DNA of 64,000 nt from Halorussus vallis (GTDB lineage Archaea > Halobacteriota > Halobacteria > Halobacteriales > Haladaptataceae), in NCBI RefSeq assembly GCF_024138165.1, contig NZ_CP100001.1, forward strand, positions 186,001 through 250,000. The letters run 5' to 3'. A program made the translations under genes and the position numbers. The notes under the pieces were generated by a model. That model ran no database searches. It was not told the origin of the DNA and saw only the letters and a list, made by a program, of their open reading frames with translations. Numbering within the stretch: the stretch's first letter is position 1; every line of letters starts with the position of its first letter. Below are positions 1 to 8,092 of this stretch, one piece after another.

Positions 1-83
1 ACCTTTCGGCCGTTTGTCGACTATCTATCCCCCGTCGCCCGCGAACACAAGTCGTTTGTTCGCCCCACCCCTAGCCCGGCGCA

Positions 84-2012
84 GTGACCGAGCGAGCAGA
101 AGACACGACCGACGGCGGAGCGGCGACCGACGAGGAACGGCCGGAAGACGGCGAGCGCGCCGGAGACGCCCGACCGAGTTCCGACCCCCTCGACGTGGAG
201 GCGTTCCACGACGCGGTCGAGGAGATGGGACGGCCCGTCGTCACCGCCGAGGAGGTCGCCCGCGCGCTCGACCATTCGCAGTCGGACGCGGCCGAGGCGC
301 TCGCGACGCTGGCCGACGGGGAGGGCGTCGAGCGAGTGGACGTCTCGAACGACCCCGTCGTCTGGTATCCGACCGACTGGGGGGCGCTGGCCGACCGCGA
401 GCGCGTGGTCGTCTTCCCGAAGCGCCGGGAACTGGTCGTCGACCAGCCCAGCCAGTTCACCCGCGCCCAGTTGTCGCAGTTCGCCCACCTGGTCGACACG
501 ACCCGGACGGGCGGCTACCTCTACGAGATTCGCCAGGAAGACGTCTGGAACGCCCCGCACGACGACTTCGAGTCGCTGTTGGGGACGGTCAGAGACGTCC
601 TCCCCGAGCGGTCGCCTCACCTCGAAGAGTGGCTGGAAGGCCAGTGGAAGCGCGCCCACCAGTTCACCCTCCGGACCCACGAGGACGGCTACGTCGTCCT
701 CGAAGCCGCGAGCGAGGACCTGATGGGCAACGTCGCCCGCCAGAAACTCGACGACGGCCAACTGCGGGCGCCCATCTCCGACACCGAAAGCTGGGTCGCC
801 GCCGAGTCGGTGGCGGAGGTCAAGCGAATCCTCTACGAGGCGGGCTACCCCGTCCAGGACGAACGCGACCTCGAAACCGGCGAGGCGCTGGACGTCGAAC
901 TCCGCCTCGAACTGCGGCCCTACCAGCGCGAGTGGGTCGCGGAGTTCGCCGACGTGAAGGCCGGCGTCCTGGTGGGACCGCCGGGCAGCGGCAAGACCGT
1001 CGCCGGGATGGGCGCCATCGAGGCGGTCGGCGGCGAGACGCTCATCCTGGTGCCGAGCCGCGAACTCGCGACCCAGTGGCACGAGGAACTGCTCGCGCAC
1101 ACCAACCTGACCGAAGACCAGGTCGGCGAGTACCACGGCGGCACGAAGGACGTCCGACCGGTGACGATAGCGACCTACCAGACCGCCGGGATGGACCGCC
1201 ACCGCCAACTGTTCGACCAGCGCGAGTGGGGACTCATCGTCTACGACGAGTGCCAGCACATCCCGTCCCGGGTCTTCCGGCGGTCGGCCGACCTGCAAAG
1301 CAAACACCGCCTCGGACTGAGCGCCACGCCGGTCCGCGAGGACGACAAGGAGGAGGACATCTTCACCCTCATCGGCCCGCCCATCGGCACCGACTGGGAC
1401 GCGCTGTTCGAGGCGGGCTACGTCCAGGAACCCGAGGTCCAGATCCGCTACGTCCCCTGGGCGTCCGAGGCCGACCGCGAGGAGTACGGGAGCACGGTGG
1501 GCCACGAGAAGCGACAGGCCGCCGCGAGCAACCCCGCGAAGATTCGGGAGATCCGCCACCTGCTGGCCGAACACCCCCACGCCAAGGCCCTGATATTCGT
1601 CGAGTACCTCGACCAGGGCGAGGCGATAGCCGAGGAACTGAACGTCCCGTTCATCAGCGGCGAGATGCGCCACGCCCGCCGCGAGCACCTCCTCCAGGAG
1701 TTCCGGTCGGGCCAGCGCGACACGCTGGTCGTCTCGCGGGTCGGCGACGAGGGTATCGACCTCCCGGACGCGGGTCTCGCCATCGTGGCGTCGGGCCTCG
1801 GCGGGTCGCGCCGCCAGGGCGCCCAGCGGGCCGGCCGGACGATGCGCCCGACCGGTAACTCCCGGATGTACGTCCTCGCCACGCGCGGGACCCGCGAGGA
1901 GGACGACGCCCGCCGGCGGATGCGCCACCTCTCGGCGAAGGGCGTCCGCGTGACCGAGGCCGACGCCGAGGCGGTCGCGGACGTCCGCGACCGCCTCGGC
2001 GAGCGCGAGTGA
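84..2012 (+). CDS. xpb: XPB/Rad25-family DNA repair helicase
   Basis: A 642-residue superfamily 2 helicase of the archaeal XPB (Rad25/Ssl2) type, expected to unwind DNA 3'-5' in repair or transcription-linked remodelling. Visible motifs are Walker A GPPGSGKT (about residues 298-305), DECQ as motif II (388-391), SATP as motif III (413-416) and QRAGR as motif VI (581-585). The first 40 residues are a low-complexity acidic leader; residues 40-270 are a charged N-terminal region of the kind archaeal XPBs use for DNA recognition. The start is a GTG, and an upstream frame overlapping it is a shadow. No nuclease partner such as Bax1 lies next to it. Family assignment is firm; the exact repair role is inferred from the family. 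Confidence 0.93.
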   Translation: MTERAEDTTDGGAATDEERPEDGERAGDARPSSDPLDVEAFHDAVEEMGRPVVTAEEVARALDHSQSDAAEALATLADGEGVERVDVSNDPVVWYPTDWGALADRERVVVFPKRRELVVDQPSQFTRAQLSQFAHLVDTTRTGGYLYEIRQEDVWNAPHDDFESLLGTVRDVLPERSPHLEEWLEGQWKRAHQFTLRTHEDGYVVLEAASEDLMGNVARQKLDDGQLRAPISDTESWVAAESVAEVKRILYEAGYPVQDERDLETGEALDVELRLELRPYQREWVAEFADVKAGVLVGPPGSGKTVAGMGAIEAVGGETLILVPSRELATQWHEELLAHTNLTEDQVGEYHGGTKDVRPVTIATYQTAGMDRHRQLFDQREWGLIVYDECQHIPSRVFRRSADLQSKHRLGLSATPVREDDKEEDIFTLIGPPIGTDWDALFEAGYVQEPEVQIRYVPWASEADREEYGSTVGHEKRQAAASNPAKIREIRHLLAEHPHAKALIFVEYLDQGEAIAEELNVPFISGEMRHARREHLLQEFRSGQRDTLVVSRVGDEGIDLPDAGLAIVASGLGGSRRQGAQRAGRTMRPTGNSRMYVLATRGTREEDDARRRMRHLSAKGVRVTEADAEAVADVRDRLGERE

Positions 2013-2110
2013 CCGCGGCGGGCGCGCGTCGACACACCGACAGCGAGTAATCCGGATTACGGGCTTTTCCGTGGCGAATACCCTTGTGAACCGGAGTCGT
2101 CACGTCTCGC

Positions 2111-3235
2111 GTGCGCACGAGACTTCCCGAACCCGTCGCGACGGCCGTGGTCGCCATCGTCGTCCTGAGCGCAGCCTTCGGCCCGTCGGTCGCGGCTTTC
2201 GGTGCGTCTCCCGCGGCCTCGCCGGCGGCGAACGCCGCCGGCGAGGCCGCGACCGTATCGACGGCGCCGCGACCCGTCGACTCCTGCCGGGCCATCACCG
2301 AACCCGGCAGATACGCGCTCGTCGCCGACCTCCGGGACGTCTCGGCCGACCGGTGTCTCCGCATCCTGGCGAGCGACGTGACGCTTCTCGGTCGGGGCCA
2401 CCGCATCGACGGTCGCGGCGACTTCGGCACCGCGGGCGTCGCCGTCGGGTCGTGGGGCCGGGGCGTCTCGAACGTCACGGTTCGGAACCTCACCGTCTCG
2501 GAGTTCGACGACGGCGTGCGCCTCACGAACGCCGACGCCGGGTCGCTCGCGGACGTGACCGCCGCCCGCAACCGAATCGGCGTGCTGTTGATGAACGCCA
2601 GCGACAACCGCCTCGCGGGCGTGCGCGCGAGAAACAACGCCGTCCACGGCGTCTCGCTCGCCGACGACAGCGACCGGAACCTGGTCGCGAACGCCACCGC
2701 CGTCGAGAACGCGCTGTTCGGCGTCCACCTCGCGGCCGACGCCTCGGACAACGTCGTCCGGAACGTCTCGGCCCGCCGCAACGAGTACGGCGTCGCGGTC
2801 GTCGGCGCCGACGGGAATCGTATCGCGGGCGGAGCGGCGGTCCGCAACCGAATCGCGGGCGTCTGGCTCTCGGCGGCCGACCGCAACCGGGTCGCCGACC
2901 TGCGCCTCTCGAACAGGTTCTACGGCGTCTGGCTCTCGGACGGCGCGTCGGCCAACGTCGTCGCGTCGAACGTCGCCGCCGACAACGCGGTCGGCGTCCG
3001 CCTGCGGGACGCCGACCGCAACCGAATCGTCGAGAACCGCGTGACCGGGAGTCGCGACGGCGTCCTGCTGATAGCGAGCGACCGAACGCTCGTGGCCGGC
3101 AACCGAATCGCAGAGAACCGGCGCGGAATCTCGGTGCTGGCGTCCGACGGCACGGTGCTCCGGAACAACGTCCTGCGCGACAACCGGCGCGCGGTCGTCG
3201 TCCGACGCGGGAGCGAGAACGTCACGCGCGAGTAG
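2111..3235 (+). CDS. Secreted right-handed beta-helix (NosD-like) repeat protein
   Basis: A 374-residue exported protein. The first 30 residues are a hydrophobic signal peptide after Arg residues, followed by an Ala/Pro-rich linker. From about residue 75 to the end it is built of roughly 22-residue repeats with the pattern N-x-V/I and G-V-x-L, typical of parallel beta-helix (PbH1/NosD) proteins, with several N-glycosylation sequons. There is no C-terminal anchor. Such proteins often bind or cleave polysaccharides or act in surface assembly, but no catalytic residues are recognisable, so the substrate is unknown. It starts with GTG. A 19-bp perfect inverted repeat (2212-2251) lies in the linker-coding part. 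Confidence 0.75.
   Translation: MRTRLPEPVATAVVAIVVLSAAFGPSVAAFGASPAASPAANAAGEAATVSTAPRPVDSCRAITEPGRYALVADLRDVSADRCLRILASDVTLLGRGHRIDGRGDFGTAGVAVGSWGRGVSNVTVRNLTVSEFDDGVRLTNADAGSLADVTAARNRIGVLLMNASDNRLAGVRARNNAVHGVSLADDSDRNLVANATAVENALFGVHLAADASDNVVRNVSARRNEYGVAVVGADGNRIAGGAAVRNRIAGVWLSAADRNRVADLRLSNRFYGVWLSDGASANVVASNVAADNAVGVRLRDADRNRIVENRVTGSRDGVLLIASDRTLVAGNRIAENRRGISVLASDGTVLRNNVLRDNRRAVVVRRGSENVTRE
2212..2251. repeat. Perfect inverted repeat inside a linker (19-bp arms, AA loop)
   Basis: The arms 2212-2230 and 2233-2251 are exactly complementary and separated only by AA. The element codes for the Ala/Pro/Gly linker just after the signal peptide of the beta-helix protein. It belongs to a set of GC-rich palindromes with near-zero loops that recur in linkers of this window (also 16943, 27791, 43244 and 47664). 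Confidence 0.8.
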
Positions 3236-3279
3236 AGAGGCGGCGCGGGAGCCCTCGCCGGGGGACTGCGCCGGCGGTT

Positions 3280-3750
3280 TCACCACGAGGACGGCTGCCG
3301 GCGGAGTTCGTCCCTGTGTCGGTACGGATACCCTCGAATCCGGAGTTGCTCCGTCGCGTTCTCGGCGACTCGGTACGTGACCACGTAGGAGAACCCGCCG
3401 GGTTCGAAGAGTCGGTAGGCGTCGTTGACGTCGCCGCGACACCGGAGCTGAACGCGGAAACCGCCCGCCTCGGTCGGCGCGACCGACGTCGAGGTGCAGG
3501 TGGCTCGTACTTCGTCTCGACGGTCCAGCGTGTGCCCGCGCGCGGAGAGCATGTCGTTGCGGAGACGCATCCGCTCGTAGTCGACGATGTACGCGGCGGC
3601 GGTCGTTCGGTCGAGGGTCGCCGGACGCTCGGGGGCGAACGGAGGCCGTTCGCTGACGACGTTCGAGTCGTACGGCGAGTCGGCCACGACCAGCGTGGTC
3701 GCGCCGAGGAGCGCGACCCCGGCGACGAGGAGGACGGGGAGGGTTCGCAT
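3280..3750 (-). CDS. Small secreted protein of unknown function
   Basis: A 156-residue protein with an N-terminal hydrophobic signal or anchor segment (residues 4-23) and a soluble remainder with two Cys (in the stretches ATCTST and LRCRGD) that could form a disulphide outside the cell. It looks like a haloarchaeal-only conserved protein; I recognise no family. It is convergent with the upstream beta-helix gene. The upstream region at 3780-3830 is locally AT-rich and may hold its promoter. Confidence 0.65.
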   Translation of the reverse strand: MRTLPVLLVAGVALLGATTLVVADSPYDSNVVSERPPFAPERPATLDRTTAAAYIVDYERMRLRNDMLSARGHTLDRRDEVRATCTSTSVAPTEAGGFRVQLRCRGDVNDAYRLFEPGGFSYVVTYRVAENATEQLRIRGYPYRHRDELRRQPSSW

Positions 3751-3855
3751 GGAACTGGCGTTGGCGGTAGTGGGCGGGGCGACCGGATAAGTTCGCGGTA
3801 AACTGAAAATTCGATTTGACGTACCGGCAGACGGCGAAGTTCCGTGGTCCGGTCG

Positions 3856-4251
3856 CTACTCGCTCGCCCGTCGGATGTACCGCAGCAACCCCCGGATGGT
3901 CGCCTGGAGGTCTGCCTTGTCGACCGGTTTCTCCAGCAGGGTGTGGACCCCCCGGCTGAGCGCCTCCTCGCGCATCGCGGGCGGGATGGACGCCGCCAGC
4001 ACCAGCATCGGAATCCCGCGATCGTGGAGCTGTTCGCACCGCTTCCAGACGTCCTCGGTGAAGCCGTCGACGTCGAGGATGGCGAGCGCGATGTCGTCGC
4101 GGGTTTCGACGAGTCCGTCGAACTCGGGCATCGAGGTGGCGATCTCGACCGCGTACTCGCGTTCGCGGAGCATCTGGGCGAGGAGTTCGAGGTTGCGCTT
4201 CTGGCGGCCCAACGCGAGGATGAGCGCCGCTTTGCCCGAATCGTCGGTCAT
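3856..4251 (-). CDS. Stand-alone receiver-like protein lacking the acidic pair
   Basis: A 131-residue single-domain response-regulator fold. The phospho-acceptor position is Asp60 (AILDVDGF) and the conserved Lys is at 108 (LLEKPVDK). The usual pair of acidic residues after strand 1, which binds Mg2+, is replaced by Gly-Arg-Gln (ILALGRQK), so normal phosphotransfer is doubtful; it may be a pseudo-receiver used for protein-protein signalling. Its ATG overlaps the stop of a 42-codon ORF by ATGA, so the two are probably translated together. Confidence 0.75.
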   Translation of the reverse strand: MTDDSGKAALILALGRQKRNLELLAQMLREREYAVEIATSMPEFDGLVETRDDIALAILDVDGFTEDVWKRCEQLHDRGIPMLVLAASIPPAMREEALSRGVHTLLEKPVDKADLQATIRGLLRYIRRASE

Positions 4252-4376
4252 CGGTCACTCCCGTCGGCGTCCGCCGCCGCGGGCGTCCCGCGCAACGCGC
4301 CCCGCAGGTCCCCACCCGGGACTTCGTCCAGTCCGGCGGTCCCGGAGAAACTTCTATCGAGTACTTCGTCCGACAT
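4248..4376 (-). CDS. 42-residue ORF coupled to the receiver protein
   Basis: This short ORF has an ATG at 4376 and a TGA at 4248-4250 that overlaps the receiver gene start (ATGA). It encodes an acidic, Gly/Ala-rich 42-residue peptide with no recognised domain. Support comes from the exact stop-start overlap and from an AT-rich promoter-like tract (ATTTAAAT, 4441-4448) at a suitable distance upstream. It may be a small regulator or only a leader ORF for the receiver. Confidence 0.5.
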   Translation of the reverse strand: MSDEVLDRSFSGTAGLDEVPGGDLRGALRGTPAAADADGSDR

Positions 4377-4440
4377 GGTCGTTTACTGTCCGTTCGTTCT
4401 CACCTTATCACCGTATGCTTAGGCCGGTAATACTAAAGGT

Positions 4441-4448
4441 ATTTAAAT
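4441..4448 (-). promoter_or_regulatory. TATA-like element for the 42-residue ORF / receiver pair
   Basis: ATTTAAAT stands out in GC-rich surroundings 65-70 bases upstream of the ATG at 4376. An archaeal TATA box there would give a short 5' leader of about 40 nt. The block is palindromic, so direction is inferred from the gene order. Confidence 0.4.
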
Positions 4449-4536
4449 GCTCTCCGGACCGGTCAGCCTGACGAGGGGAGCGCCGCGGGAGGCGAGTGAC
4501 GCGGCGTCGCTCCCTCGGAACGAAGTCGGGCGGCCG

Positions 4537-6231
4537 TCACCGTTCCCGTAACGAAACCGACCCGTTCGGCGAGACGAGTCGCGGGTTGGCCTGCGAGAGC
4601 GGGTGGGGCCGGAACCCCTCCACGTGGTCCTTGACGGCGAAACTGTTGTGGAGCGTGTACGCCGGGAGGTGGACGCGGTCCTCCAGAATCGTCGTGATGG
4701 CCTGCTCGTAGGCGCGCTTGCGCTTCTTCCGGTCGGTGGTCCGGCGAGCCTCGTCGATCTTGGCCATCACGTCGTCGTTCTTGTAGAACGTCCCGTTGGT
4801 CAGCCCCTCCATGTCCTCGTGGAACAGCGGGTAGAGGAAGGTGTCGGGGTCGGGGTAGCCCGACCACGACCCGACGTACATGGCGTAATCGGACTCGTCG
4901 CCGCTCATGACCATTTTGCGGAACTGGTCCCAGGGGTACTTCTTGGTCCGGGCCTTCCGGAAGCCGAGTTTCTTCAGGCCGTGGACGATGGACTCGGCCA
5001 GTTTCTCGCGCATCTTGTCACCCGAACTCTTCGTCCCGGGCACCGCGACGAGCGGGTTCCAGGTGCTGACGCCCGCCTCCTCCAGGAGGACCTTCGCCTC
5101 CTCCTCGTTCTTCCGGCGGGGGATGCCCTTCCACTTATCGAGGGGCATGTTCCACCGCTCGGCGAGGCGGTTCGGTAGCGGACTGTGCTGGCGCGCGCCG
5201 GTCGGTCCCACCTGGTCGAATCCCGGCGGCGTGACGATGTGCTTCGCGAAATCGTCCATCGATAGCAGGCAGTCGACCGCCTCCCGGACCTTCGGCGACG
5301 ACATCGGCTTGTCGCTGCAGTTGAAGCCGACGAAGTGGTAGTGGTAGCTCTTCGCGTGAGCGAGGTGGGACCCGCCGAACTGCTTCGTCGCGTCCCAGAG
5401 CTTCGGCTCGACCCGCTCGACGACGTCGTTCTGGCCGGTCTTCATGCTCATCGTGCGGGCGAGGCCGGCGTGGTTCGGCACGAACTTCACCTTCTCGACG
5501 GCGGGGTTCGTCCCCTCCCAGTAGTCCTTCCACGCCGACAGCACGGCGTACTTGCCGGGTTTGAGTATCTCGACCTCGTAGGGGCCCGACCCGATGGGTT
5601 CCTCCTGACCGAACGTCTGCGGACTCTTCCGGCGGACCGACTCCGGGACGATTTCGCGGGTCAGCACGTGGTCGAACGCCGGATATGGGTACTTCAGTTC
5701 GAACTCGACGCTGCGTTTGCCCGTCGCCGTCACCCCCTGCAGCATGTCGACCTGCCAGACCGTCGGCACCCGGCCGCCGCCCTCGTTCTGGCGGACCGGG
5801 ACCTCGTAGGTGTACTTCACGTCCGAGGCGGTGACCTGCGTGCCGTCCTGGAACGTCGCGTCTTTCCGGAGTTCGACGGCGTACTTCTTCCCGCCGGCCT
5901 TCTTCTTCGGTTTCCCCTTCGCGAGGACCGGCACGAGGCTCATCTGTCGGTCGTAGGCGTACAGTCCCTGGAAGACCAGCGAGGCCACCTGGGCCGACCA
6001 CGGGTCGTCGACGACCACCGGGTCGAGCGTTACCGGCGCGAGCACCTGCGCGTAGCGCAGCGTGCTCGCGCCCTGCTTGCCCATCACCTCCGCACAACCC
6101 GACAGCGACGCGCTCGCCGCCGTCGCGCCCGCCGCGCCCGCTCCCCGCAGGAGCGTCCGGCGGCTCAGCGTCTCGCGTGACGATTCGCCCGTCGCGATGT
6201 CGTCTTCGGTCGTCTGCGTGTCGTCGGTCAT
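4537..6231 (-). CDS. Family 5 ABC-type solute-binding lipoprotein, Tat-exported
   Basis: A 564-residue extracytoplasmic substrate-binding protein of the oligopeptide/dipeptide (SBP_bac_5) family. It starts with a Tat signal (SRRTLLRG, residues 23-30) and a lipobox LSGC with the lipidated Cys at 46. Body motifs typical of the family include DGTQVTASDVKYTYE and GSGPYEVEILKPGKYAVL. It binds peptides or similar solutes at the cell surface. It follows an APC permease gene with a 3-base gap, and no ABC permease or ATPase gene is nearby, an unusual pairing. An imperfect GC-rich hairpin at about 4473-4520 may terminate the transcript. Confidence 0.85.
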   Translation of the reverse strand: MTDDTQTTEDDIATGESSRETLSRRTLLRGAGAAGATAASASLSGCAEVMGKQGASTLRYAQVLAPVTLDPVVVDDPWSAQVASLVFQGLYAYDRQMSLVPVLAKGKPKKKAGGKKYAVELRKDATFQDGTQVTASDVKYTYEVPVRQNEGGGRVPTVWQVDMLQGVTATGKRSVEFELKYPYPAFDHVLTREIVPESVRRKSPQTFGQEEPIGSGPYEVEILKPGKYAVLSAWKDYWEGTNPAVEKVKFVPNHAGLARTMSMKTGQNDVVERVEPKLWDATKQFGGSHLAHAKSYHYHFVGFNCSDKPMSSPKVREAVDCLLSMDDFAKHIVTPPGFDQVGPTGARQHSPLPNRLAERWNMPLDKWKGIPRRKNEEEAKVLLEEAGVSTWNPLVAVPGTKSSGDKMREKLAESIVHGLKKLGFRKARTKKYPWDQFRKMVMSGDESDYAMYVGSWSGYPDPDTFLYPLFHEDMEGLTNGTFYKNDDVMAKIDEARRTTDRKKRKRAYEQAITTILEDRVHLPAYTLHNSFAVKDHVEGFRPHPLSQANPRLVSPNGSVSLRER

Positions 6232-6234
6232 GGT

Positions 6235-7542
6235 TCAGTCGTGTTCGAGTCCGGGAACGGCCTGTTCGATCGGCTCGCGCTCGAAGTAGATCAGTTCGGA
6301 GCCGACGACGACGATGCTGATGAGCAATACGAGGTAGAACGTGCCCGGGTCGTTGAGCCAGAGGTTGTAGAGTAACAGCGGGAAGAACAGCCCCGTGCCG
6401 ACCATCCCGACGACCGGCACCGGCGTCAGCAGGTCGTCGATGTCGTCGCGCTCGCGGAACGCGAGGTAGCTCATCGCGCCGAACACCGCGATGAACGCCA
6501 GCGACGCGAACGACGTTATCGACGAGAGGCTCCCGTAGACGGCGAACGCCGCCGACAGCGCGCCGAGGACGATCACGAGCTTCGAGGGGACCTCCTGGTC
6601 GCCGTCGCCCTGGAACTGCTGGGGGAGCAGTCCGCTGTCGATGAGGTCGCGGGAGAACTGCGCGCCGCTGAACAGCGTGGCGTTGACCGCGCTGGCGGTC
6701 GAGAACAGCGCCGACAGTCCGATGATGAACGCGCCCACCCGACCCATGAACGGGAGCGCGGCGTACAGCAGCGAAACCTCCGGAGCGACCGCGATGACCG
6801 ACAGTTCGAGGATGCTGACGGTGGTGAACGCCACGAGGACGTACAGCAGGGTCGCCACCGGAATCGAGAAGTAGATTGCCTTCCGGATGTTCTCCTCGGG
6901 GTTCTCGAACTGGTCCTGGTCGTACATCAGCAGTTGCCAGCCCTGGAACGCGACGAACGACATCGCCGCGCCGATGACGGGCGAGAAGCCCAGCGAGCCG
7001 AAGCCGAAGGTGAGCGTCTCGGCGGTGAAGGCGTACCAGACGCCCCAGACGCCGAAGCCGCCGATGACCACGACCTTGAAGAACGTCAGCACGTCCTCGG
7101 CTTTGCCAGTCTCGGAGGCCCCCATGAGGTTGAGGCCGACGAACGCCGCGATGAGCAGGACCGAGATGGTGTTGGCCACCGGGACGCCCATGAAGTGGAG
7201 TCGGCCGATCATCTCGGAGAAGAACGACGAGAACGCGTAGGCGTACAGCGCCATCGACCCGATGTAGCCGAACAGCAGCGTCCACCCCGTCATCCCGGCG
7301 ATGGTCGAGTTGCCGACGATGTCCTCGAGGTAGGTCGGCGCGCCGCCGTGGTCGTCGGTGAGTTCGTTCAGTTTGACGTAGCTGTACCCCGCGCACATGG
7401 CGATTCCCCCCGCGATGAGAAACGCGAGCCACGCGACCTTCCCGGCGATAGCCACGACGATGCCGAACGCGGAGTAGATGCCCCCGCCGATCATCCCCCC
7501 CAGCGCCATGGCTACGGCTTCCTTCAACCCTAGTTTCCCCAT
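6235..7542 (-). CDS. APC-superfamily amino acid permease
   Basis: A 435-residue integral membrane protein with about 12 hydrophobic segments and the helix-1 signature GGMIGGGIYSAFG (residues 15-27) of amino acid-polyamine-organocation transporters. It should move an amino acid or related solute by secondary transport. I chose the ATG at 7542 because it places helix 1 at the N-terminus; the longer open frame upstream is low-complexity. A TATA-like CTTAAATAG (7595-7603) lies about 55 bases upstream. The family 5 binding protein gene begins 3 bases after its stop, so they should be one transcript. Confidence 0.88.
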   Translation of the reverse strand: MGKLGLKEAVAMALGGMIGGGIYSAFGIVVAIAGKVAWLAFLIAGGIAMCAGYSYVKLNELTDDHGGAPTYLEDIVGNSTIAGMTGWTLLFGYIGSMALYAYAFSSFFSEMIGRLHFMGVPVANTISVLLIAAFVGLNLMGASETGKAEDVLTFFKVVVIGGFGVWGVWYAFTAETLTFGFGSLGFSPVIGAAMSFVAFQGWQLLMYDQDQFENPEENIRKAIYFSIPVATLLYVLVAFTTVSILELSVIAVAPEVSLLYAALPFMGRVGAFIIGLSALFSTASAVNATLFSGAQFSRDLIDSGLLPQQFQGDGDQEVPSKLVIVLGALSAAFAVYGSLSSITSFASLAFIAVFGAMSYLAFRERDDIDDLLTPVPVVGMVGTGLFFPLLLYNLWLNDPGTFYLVLLISIVVVGSELIYFEREPIEQAVPGLEHD

Positions 7543-8092
7543 CGCTAGAATGGACACCACTTTCGCCCGTGAATCTAACGGCAGACGGGGCAAGCTATTT
7601 AAGTGAGGAGATTGCAAACGCCTAGCTTCGTGTGAACGCCTCGACCGGCGGACGTCTCCTCGGTTCACGGCCGGGCGTCGGTCGGCCGCGTCGCCGGCTT
7701 TCGTTACTCCTCGCACTTTCATTACTTCCCATGCGCGCGGTGCCCGCGTTGCGGCGTGGGCGCTGCGCGCTAACTCACTCGATACGGCGCTCCGTATCGG
7801 TACGGTGTTCCGCGGCCTACATGGCGTCACACTCGCCGACGACCGCGGAGGAACCGACCGGGACCGCCGGCGAACCGAAACCGTCCCGCGGCCGACGCCC
7901 CCGGGACGGCGATGCGTGCCGAGCGCGAGCGAGGCGTGCATCGCGTAAGCGGAGCCTGACAGGTCCGAAATACGAGTACGATAGTCCTACATGAATTCAT
8001 CCGTCGCCTGACTGGACCCGTGAAAACCGCGGAAACCCGACAAACGGTGCATAACAAAGGGAAATACCGGAATACGATGGTCCACGAGTGCG
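7543..8092. other. 550-bp intergenic region between divergent transcription units
   Basis: No convincing gene. The open frames across it are Arg/Ala-rich and lack family features. It holds the permease promoter and a small inverted repeat (7780-7787 with 7792-7799, loop CGCT). Several further short GC-rich stems lie between 7720 and 7950, so a structured RNA cannot be excluded. The downstream part (7990-8090) is more AT-rich and should contain the promoter of the surface protein gene. Confidence 0.5.
7595..7603 (-). promoter_or_regulatory. TATA box for the permease / binding-protein operon
   Basis: Read on the minus strand this is CTTAAATAG, a good haloarchaeal TATA box 53 bases upstream of the permease ATG, implying a leader of about 25 nt. 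Confidence 0.5.

Noticed and set aside
14-1858. Very long frames on other strands or phases over the XPB gene
   Set aside because: Arg/Pro-rich shadows typical of GC-rich third codon positions; only the frame with helicase motifs is real.
7632-7994. A 120-residue plus-strand ORF upstream of the surface protein gene
   Set aside because: Arg/Ser-rich composition unlike acidic haloarchaeal proteins, no recognisable domain, and overlapping open frames on the other strand.
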